Assembly: GCA_020353135.1 (NCBI GenBank)
Contig: CP070688.1
Location: 4,192,159-4,201,690 of the forward strand
Length of the DNA: 9,532 nucleotides
Source of the DNA: Chloroflexota bacterium
Lineage (GTDB): Bacteria; Chloroflexota; Anaerolineae; Promineifilales; Promineifilaceae
Direction: 5' to 3'
Shown here in pieces: positions 5,305-9,532 of the stretch. Each line of letters begins with the position of its first letter. The stretch's first letter is position 1. Position numbers and translations under genes: made by a program. Below the pieces are notes generated by a model. It was not told where the DNA came from and made no database searches. It worked only from the letters and a program-made list of their open reading frames with translations.

Positions 5305-6669
5305 ATGCGCAGACGACGCTTACTGATTCTGGCTCTAGTCCTCGTTCTGGTCTTGTTGATTTGGCAGTCGCCTGCTCTGCTGAAGGCCGTGCCGAGTCGC
5401 TATGTCGCCGCCTATCTACCGAAGCCCCTCCAGGCGCTGGCCGAACGCGACCATGTCGAGATGTTGCCGACGGTAGACCTTGCCGTCGACACGGCCGCCC
5501 TTCTTGGACAATCGGCGCAGCCGACCCAAGAGGCTGAACCGGTCTCTACCACGACTGAACCCACTCCTTTCGCGACCACGGCCACGCTGTCGCCGGGGGA
5601 TCCGTCAGCCACACCGACGACTTTGGCGGCAACTTCACAGCCATCGCCAACGGCCGAGGCGACGCCTACCCCGACGAACACGCCTATCCCATTCCCGGCC
5701 ACGGCCAGGCTGCGTGCGCTCGATCATCATTTTCAGGGCTGGAACAACTGTGGACCGGCAACAATGGCTATGGCGCTGAGCTATTTTGATCTGCGCCTCA
5801 GCCAAGAACAGACGGCGGCCGTGTTGAAGCCCGATCCCGAGGACCGCAACGTCAGCCCCTACGAAATGGCTGATTATGTCAACAACGAGACTAATCTGGC
5901 TGCTTTGAGCCGGACGAACGGCGACCTTGACTTGGTGCGTCGCCTAGTGTCTCGCGGATTTCCTGTGATCATTGAACTCGGCCTCGACCCGCCGGGCGAG
6001 TATCGTTGGATGGGCTGGTACGGTCATTACCTGCTGGTAGTGGCCTATGATGACCAAAACGAGCAAGTCTGGGCATATGATTCGTGGTTTGGCACCAGTG
6101 AAGTACCTGGCGAAAATGCCGATTCTGAGGGCCGTCAGATCGGTTACGATGATCTGGATACCTACTGGCGCCAGTTCGGACGCAACTATATCGTCCTATT
6201 TGATCCCGTGGATCGTCCAACAGTGACCGAGATAATCGGTCCAGCAATGGATGATGAGACGATGTGGCGCGCCGCGTTGGCTAGAACGCAAGATGAAATC
6301 GCTCACGAGGACGACAACGCCTTTCTCTGGTTCAATCTCGGTACGGCTTATAACGCCTTGGGCGACCACGAAATGGCGGCCGCCGCATTCGACCAAGCCC
6401 GGGCTATAGGTCTGCCCTGGCGAATGCTATGGTACCAATTCGGACCATACGAAGCCTACTACGAGGTCGGCCGCTATGAAGATGTGATTCTGCTGGCCGA
6501 AGTTACTCTCCAGGATCGGCCCTATTTTGAGGAATCCTATTATTATCGCGCCCTGGCCAAGGCAGCCCTAGGTGAACTCAAGCAGGCCCAGGCGGATCTG
6601 GAAAAGGCAGTGAAGCGCAATCCAAATTTCGGGCCGGCGGTCGAGGCATTAGAGCAAATCCGTACTTAG
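5305..6669 (+). CDS. Membrane-anchored or secreted C39-like cysteine peptidase with TPR tail (paralogue 1)
   Basis: Residues are numbered from ATG 5305. MRRRR plus a hydrophobic run (5-19) form a signal peptide or anchor. A Pro/Thr/Ser-rich linker (about 53-133) follows, typical of extracytoplasmic Chloroflexota proteins. The C39-like domain (about 134-310) has Gln144 and Cys149 in FQGWNNCGPA, His241 in GHYLLVVAYDD and Asp259 in AYDSW, so an intact Cys/His/Asp arrangement with an oxyanion Gln. The TPR region (about 337-454) starts DNAFLWFNLGTAYNALGD. C39-like enzymes cleave peptides, classically after Gly-Gly in bacteriocin leaders, but no ABC transporter domain or leader peptide is nearby, so substrate and activity are unknown. 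An in-frame ATG at 5245 would add 20 residues; I prefer 5305 because the Arg-rich start precedes the hydrophobic run. Neither has a clear ribosome binding site. The next gene is its paralogue. Confidence 0.85.
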   Translation: MRRRRLLILALVLVLVLLIWQSPALLKAVPSRYVAAYLPKPLQALAERDHVEMLPTVDLAVDTAALLGQSAQPTQEAEPVSTTTEPTPFATTATLSPGDPSATPTTLAATSQPSPTAEATPTPTNTPIPFPATARLRALDHHFQGWNNCGPATMAMALSYFDLRLSQEQTAAVLKPDPEDRNVSPYEMADYVNNETNLAALSRTNGDLDLVRRLVSRGFPVIIELGLDPPGEYRWMGWYGHYLLVVAYDDQNEQVWAYDSWFGTSEVPGENADSEGRQIGYDDLDTYWRQFGRNYIVLFDPVDRPTVTEIIGPAMDDETMWRAALARTQDEIAHEDDNAFLWFNLGTAYNALGDHEMAAAAFDQARAIGLPWRMLWYQFGPYEAYYEVGRYEDVILLAEVTLQDRPYFEESYYYRALAKAALGELKQAQADLEKAVKRNPNFGPAVEALEQIRT

Positions 6670-6732
6670 ACTTAGCAGCCTGGCACCCCCAAAAGTGCAA
6701 TTGCGAAGACTTGCGACGCAGAGCCACTGTTG

Positions 6733-6763
6733 TTGACGCCCTATGACTGATGTAGACTAGAAA
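6733..6763 (+). promoter_or_regulatory. Possible weak promoter before the second C39-TPR gene
   Basis: TTGACG (6733-6738) has only poorly placed -10 candidates: TAGACT (6753-6758, 14-bp spacer) or TAGAAA (6758-6763, 19-bp spacer). A start near 6770 would support translation from 6832 and make the ATG at 6769 unlikely. No terminator is visible between the two paralogues, so read-through from the first is also possible. Confidence 0.3.
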
Positions 6764-6831
6764 GTTCGATGTACTTGGTCAGGCGCTCGAAGCGAGACGG
6801 CGAACTTTACGGACGGAGTAACTGTGATTCG

Positions 6832-8205
6832 ATGAGTAAACGAACAAAACGAATCATCCTGGCCATAGTCCTGGTCCAGGTGGTTTTGATCATCGCCTTG
6901 CTGATTTTGCCCCAGGCAGTCCTGGCCATCCCCGGCCGCTACCGTGTGGCTCTGGCCGATCGTTATCCTGTGGTCAGTCAGATTACCGAGGACATGATTG
7001 CGCGAGTTGCGCCGGTCGCCGACGCCTTGCCGGCGCCGGTTGAGCTAAGCGAAAGAGTAGCTATCACCATCCCAACGCTGGCGCCGACGTTGGTTCCGCC
7101 GCCGACCCCCACGCCGACGCCAACTGCTATAGTAAAGGACGCCCCAGTTCAGGTAGCAACTTCGGTGGTTGAGTCGACCCCTAACTCTACGCCGCTGCCT
7201 ACGTCAACGCCAACTCCTGAGCCTCTGCCGGACGACGTCTTGTTGACAGGTATCAAGAGAATCCAACAGAGCTTCAATAATTGCGGCCCAGCCAATCTAA
7301 CCCAGGTGCTGAATTGGCATGGCGACGTGACCACCCAGGCCGAGGCCGCCTCTTATCTAAAGCCAAATCCGGAAGACCGTAACGTAAGCCCTTGGCAACT
7401 CAGCGATTATGTCAACGAATTCACGGAGTTGAAATCGACTGTACACAGCGGCGGCGATATGGAAATGATAAAGCGTTTCATCGCCGCTGGATTGCCCGTT
7501 GTTATCGAGAAGGGTTATGAGCCGGATACGACCCGTTCGCAGGGCTGGTTCGGCCATTACCTGACTGTCTTTGGCTACGATGAAGAGCTACAAATGTTCC
7601 ACAGCATGGACAGTTATCTGAGGGTCGACGAAGTCACCGGTAGAGCCGATCCCTATGAGGAGATCGAGAGATACTGGCAGCAGTTCAATTACACATTCTA
7701 CGTTGTCTACGAACCGGACCAGGAAGCTCAGGTACAAAGCATCCTGGGACAAGACCTGCTGCAACCGATGCAAATGTGGTTGAAAGCGGCCGAAAGGGCG
7801 CAGGCGGAGCTAGAGAATGATCCCGACAACGCCTTTATCTGGTTCAACTTAGGCACCAGCCTCACTCGCCTCGGGGAATTGACCGGCAGTCCCGAATATT
7901 ACGAAAGTGGCGCCGCAGCCTTTGACCAGGCTTTGGCCATTGGCTTGCCGCCGCGTATGCTTTGGTACGAGTTTCGACCCTATTTAGCTTATATGAAGGT
8001 CGGCCGCTACGAGGATATGATCACGCTAGCCGAAGCGGTCCTCGCGACCCAGGGCGGGCAAAATGTCGAGGAGACATACTTGTATCAAGGCCATGCACTA
8101 CTGTTTCAAGGCGATGTAGCAGCCGCGGCCGCTGCCTATAAACGAGCATTGCAACTAAACCAGAACTTCTATCCGGCCGAAATCGCCTTACAGTCAATCA
8201 GTTAG
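6832..8205 (+). CDS. Membrane-anchored or secreted C39-like cysteine peptidase with TPR tail (paralogue 2)
   Basis: This has the same plan as the preceding gene. Residues are numbered from ATG 6832, 457 in all. MSKRTKR plus a hydrophobic helix (8-30) is followed by a Pro/Thr linker (about 70-135, with PTPTPTP). The C39-like domain has Gln146 and Cys151 in QQSFNNCGPA, His242 in GHYLTVFGYDE and Asp260 in SMDSYL. The TPR region runs about 332-457. Blocks shared with paralogue 1 include LKP(D/N)PEDRNVSP, DNAF(L/I)WFNLGT, AAAFDQA and VGRYED. The linkers and domain interiors have diverged, so the duplication is old. The TPR tail has a short extra segment (GELTGSPEYYESG). An in-frame ATG at 6769 would add 21 residues; 6832 is preferred because it places the basic residues directly before the helix. 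GGAG at 6815-6818 is a distant ribosome binding site. The function is unknown, probably at the outer face of the membrane. Confidence 0.86.
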   Translation: MSKRTKRIILAIVLVQVVLIIALLILPQAVLAIPGRYRVALADRYPVVSQITEDMIARVAPVADALPAPVELSERVAITIPTLAPTLVPPPTPTPTPTAIVKDAPVQVATSVVESTPNSTPLPTSTPTPEPLPDDVLLTGIKRIQQSFNNCGPANLTQVLNWHGDVTTQAEAASYLKPNPEDRNVSPWQLSDYVNEFTELKSTVHSGGDMEMIKRFIAAGLPVVIEKGYEPDTTRSQGWFGHYLTVFGYDEELQMFHSMDSYLRVDEVTGRADPYEEIERYWQQFNYTFYVVYEPDQEAQVQSILGQDLLQPMQMWLKAAERAQAELENDPDNAFIWFNLGTSLTRLGELTGSPEYYESGAAAFDQALAIGLPPRMLWYEFRPYLAYMKVGRYEDMITLAEAVLATQGGQNVEETYLYQGHALLFQGDVAAAAAAYKRALQLNQNFYPAEIALQSIS

Positions 8206-8237
8206 CCAGACTATGTTGACATAACGCGTCTCAAGTG

Positions 8238-8275
8238 AGCCTGGCGGCGTGATTGGCTGCCGGGCTTTTTATTTT
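8238..8275 (+). terminator. Rho-independent terminator after the C39-TPR pair
   Basis: AGCCTGGCGGC (8238-8248) pairs over 11 positions, two of them G-U, with GCTGCCGGGCT (8256-8266) around a 7-nt loop. It is followed by TTTTTATTTT. It ends the transcript 33 bp after the second paralogue's stop and isolates tyrS from it. Confidence 0.92.
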
Positions 8276-8286
8276 GCCGTCGATCA

Positions 8287-8315
8287 TTGCCTTGCCCCTG
8301 CGCTTCATCTAAAAT
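8287..8315 (+). promoter_or_regulatory. Likely tyrS promoter
   Basis: TTGCCT (8287-8292), a 17-bp spacer, then TAAAAT (8310-8315), predicting a start near 8322 and a leader of only about 39 nt. That is too short to hold a T-box riboswitch. Confidence 0.55.
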
Positions 8316-8360
8316 CTGGGACTGTACGCCGTATCGATCGTTGCGGCTTAAGGGGAAAAT

Positions 8361-9532
8361 ATGAATCCATTGGAAGAGCTCGAGTTTAGGGGACTCTTAT
8401 ACCAGATAACCGACCGCGAAGGGCTTGGTAAGCGACTAGAGGACGGACCAATCACGCTCTATATTGGTTTCGATCCGACGGCCGACAGTTTACACATAGG
8501 CAATCTGCTGCAGATCTTGTTGCTACGGCGCTTCCAACTGGCCGGGCACCATCCCATCGGCGTGGTGGGCGGCGGGACCGGTCTTGTGGGCGATCCCAGC
8601 GGCAAAAGCGGTGAAAGAAAACTGAACACCCAGGAAGTGGTCGAGGATTACACCGCCAAGATCCGGCAACAGCTCCAACAGTACCTGGATTTCGATACGC
8701 GGGACAATCCCGCGCGTGTGGTCAACAATTATGAATGGCTCAGCCAGCTAGAATTGATTCCGTTTTTGCGCGATATCGGCAAGTACTTCCCCATCGGCGC
8801 CATGCTGGCTAAAGACTCGGTAAAATCGCGTCTTGAGGTCGGAATCTCCTTCACCGAGTTCAGCTATATGATCTTGCAGGCCTATGACTTCTTGCAGTTG
8901 AAGCGCTGCTACGGCTGCGAACTGCAGGCCGGTGGCAGCGATCAATGGGGAAATATCACCGCCGGCGTAGATCTGATCCGCCGCGAGTCAGGCGAAACCG
9001 CTTACGGCCTGACTCAGCCGCTTATCACGCTGAGCGATGGCAACAAGCTTGGCAAGACCGAAAAGGGCACAGTTTGGCTCGATGCTGGTCTCACGTCACC
9101 CTACCAGTTTTACCAGTACTGGATCAATATCCCTGACGAAGACGTGATCCAATTCCTCAAATACTTCACTTTCTTGGGCCGAAAAGAGCTCGCCGCGCTG
9201 GAAGAATCGGTGGATGAGCAACCTTGGGAACGGGTTGCCCAGCGGACGCTGGCCAACGAGGTCGCGACGCTTGTTCATGGCCAGGAAGCGACAGAAAGGG
9301 CCAAGAACATCTCCAGCGCCCTCTTCTACGGCAAGGTTGCAGAGCTGTCGCCGGGCGAATTAGAGGAAGGTTTGCATGATGTGCCGTCGTTTGAGATTAG
9401 CGGCGACCAGAACTTGTCTCTCGTTAGCTTACTTGCCGACGCGCAGATCTCTCCTTCAAAGAGACGCGCCCGGGAAGACATCGTCAACGGGGCCATAATG
9501 GTAAATGACGTCCGCTGTGAGGACGTCGCAAC
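8361..9532 (+). CDS. tyrS: Tyrosyl-tRNA synthetase, 3' end cut by window
   Basis: A class I synthetase that charges tRNA-Tyr with tyrosine in the cytoplasm. It reads open for 390 codons to the window edge; comparison with remembered bacterial TyrS suggests only about 25-35 residues are missing. The Rossmann core has YIGFDPTADSLHIGN (residues 34-48), with HIGN in place of HIGH. GGGTGLVGDPSGKSGERK follows, then the tyrosine-binding region AKDSVKSRLEVGISFTEFSY and QAGGSDQWGN. KLGKT is the KMSKS-equivalent ATP loop. The alpha-helical anticodon domain follows, and then the start of the S4 RNA-binding domain (SPSKRRAREDIVNGAIMVN). ATG at 8361 has AAGGGG (8350-8355) five bases upstream. It appears to be an independent transcription unit after the terminator at 8238-8275. 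Confidence 0.97.
   Translation, partial: MNPLEELEFRGLLYQITDREGLGKRLEDGPITLYIGFDPTADSLHIGNLLQILLLRRFQLAGHHPIGVVGGGTGLVGDPSGKSGERKLNTQEVVEDYTAKIRQQLQQYLDFDTRDNPARVVNNYEWLSQLELIPFLRDIGKYFPIGAMLAKDSVKSRLEVGISFTEFSYMILQAYDFLQLKRCYGCELQAGGSDQWGNITAGVDLIRRESGETAYGLTQPLITLSDGNKLGKTEKGTVWLDAGLTSPYQFYQYWINIPDEDVIQFLKYFTFLGRKELAALEESVDEQPWERVAQRTLANEVATLVHGQEATERAKNISSALFYGKVAELSPGELEEGLHDVPSFEISGDQNLSLVSLLADAQISPSKRRAREDIVNGAIMVNDVRCEDVA

Noticed and set aside
5412..5702. Minus-strand Val/Gly/Ala-rich reading frame opposite the Pro/Thr linker
   Set aside because: It is a composition artefact: Pro/Thr codons read backwards give Gly/Val/Arg codons without stops.
7084..7224. Low-complexity CCGAC/ACGCC-rich DNA as a repeat element
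   Set aside because: It simply encodes the Pro/Thr-rich linker of the second C39-TPR protein; units are irregular and there is no sign of a mobile or CRISPR-type repeat.
8276..8360. T-box riboswitch upstream of tyrS
   Set aside because: The space after the terminator is only 85 bp with a promoter inside it. There is no specifier stem or T-box sequence, and the predicted leader is about 39 nt.

Overview
The window looks like a chromosomal segment of a Chloroflexota (Anaerolineae-like) bacterium. This is inferred from three things: two secreted proteins with long Pro/Thr-rich linkers, C39-type peptidase domains and TPR tails; the style of the housekeeping proteins; and moderate GC with strong TTGACA/TATAAT-type promoters. 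No marker gene in the window proves the lineage. Seven protein genes are visible, two of them cut by the window edges. There are no tRNA or rRNA genes, CRISPR arrays or insertion sequences. Left part (1-2120, minus strand): a MarR-family regulator is followed 9 bp later by an RND/HAE1-type export permease, forming a two-gene operon. It is driven by a consensus promoter (TTGACA, 16 bp, TATAAT) whose -10 overlaps one of two direct ATAATTAG repeats, a likely MarR operator. The permease is odd. After its first membrane helix and N-terminal porter segment it runs into at least 350 residues of acidic, Pro/Glu-rich sequence. That insert carries three tandem copies of a roughly 77-83-residue repeat, placed where the docking subdomain of AcrB would begin. 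Centre (2147-5021, plus strand): a divergent promoter leads into a long leader carrying a recognisable glmS ribozyme, the self-cleaving riboswitch that senses glucosamine-6-phosphate, and then glmS itself. The ribozyme has an extra 60-nt, two-hairpin insertion in its pseudoknot core. A further leader of about 200 nt with a perfect 10-bp inverted repeat separates it from the glmS ribosome binding site. A GNAT acetyltransferase gene overlaps the glmS stop codon by ATGA and is probably translationally coupled to it. Right part (5134-8275, plus strand): two tandem paralogues each encode a membrane-anchored or secreted protein with a Pro/Thr linker, a C39-like cysteine peptidase domain with Cys/His/Asp in place, and a C-terminal TPR region. 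A strong Rho-independent terminator follows the second. Right edge (8287-9532): tyrS, tyrosyl-tRNA synthetase, has its own promoter and ribosome binding site and is cut a few tens of codons before its end. The central block ties hexosamine-6-phosphate synthesis (cell-envelope precursor supply) to product-sensing RNA control. The flanking blocks are envelope export and extracytoplasmic proteins. The items most worth following up are the enlarged glmS ribozyme, the repeat-bearing RND insertion, and the C39-TPR gene pair.
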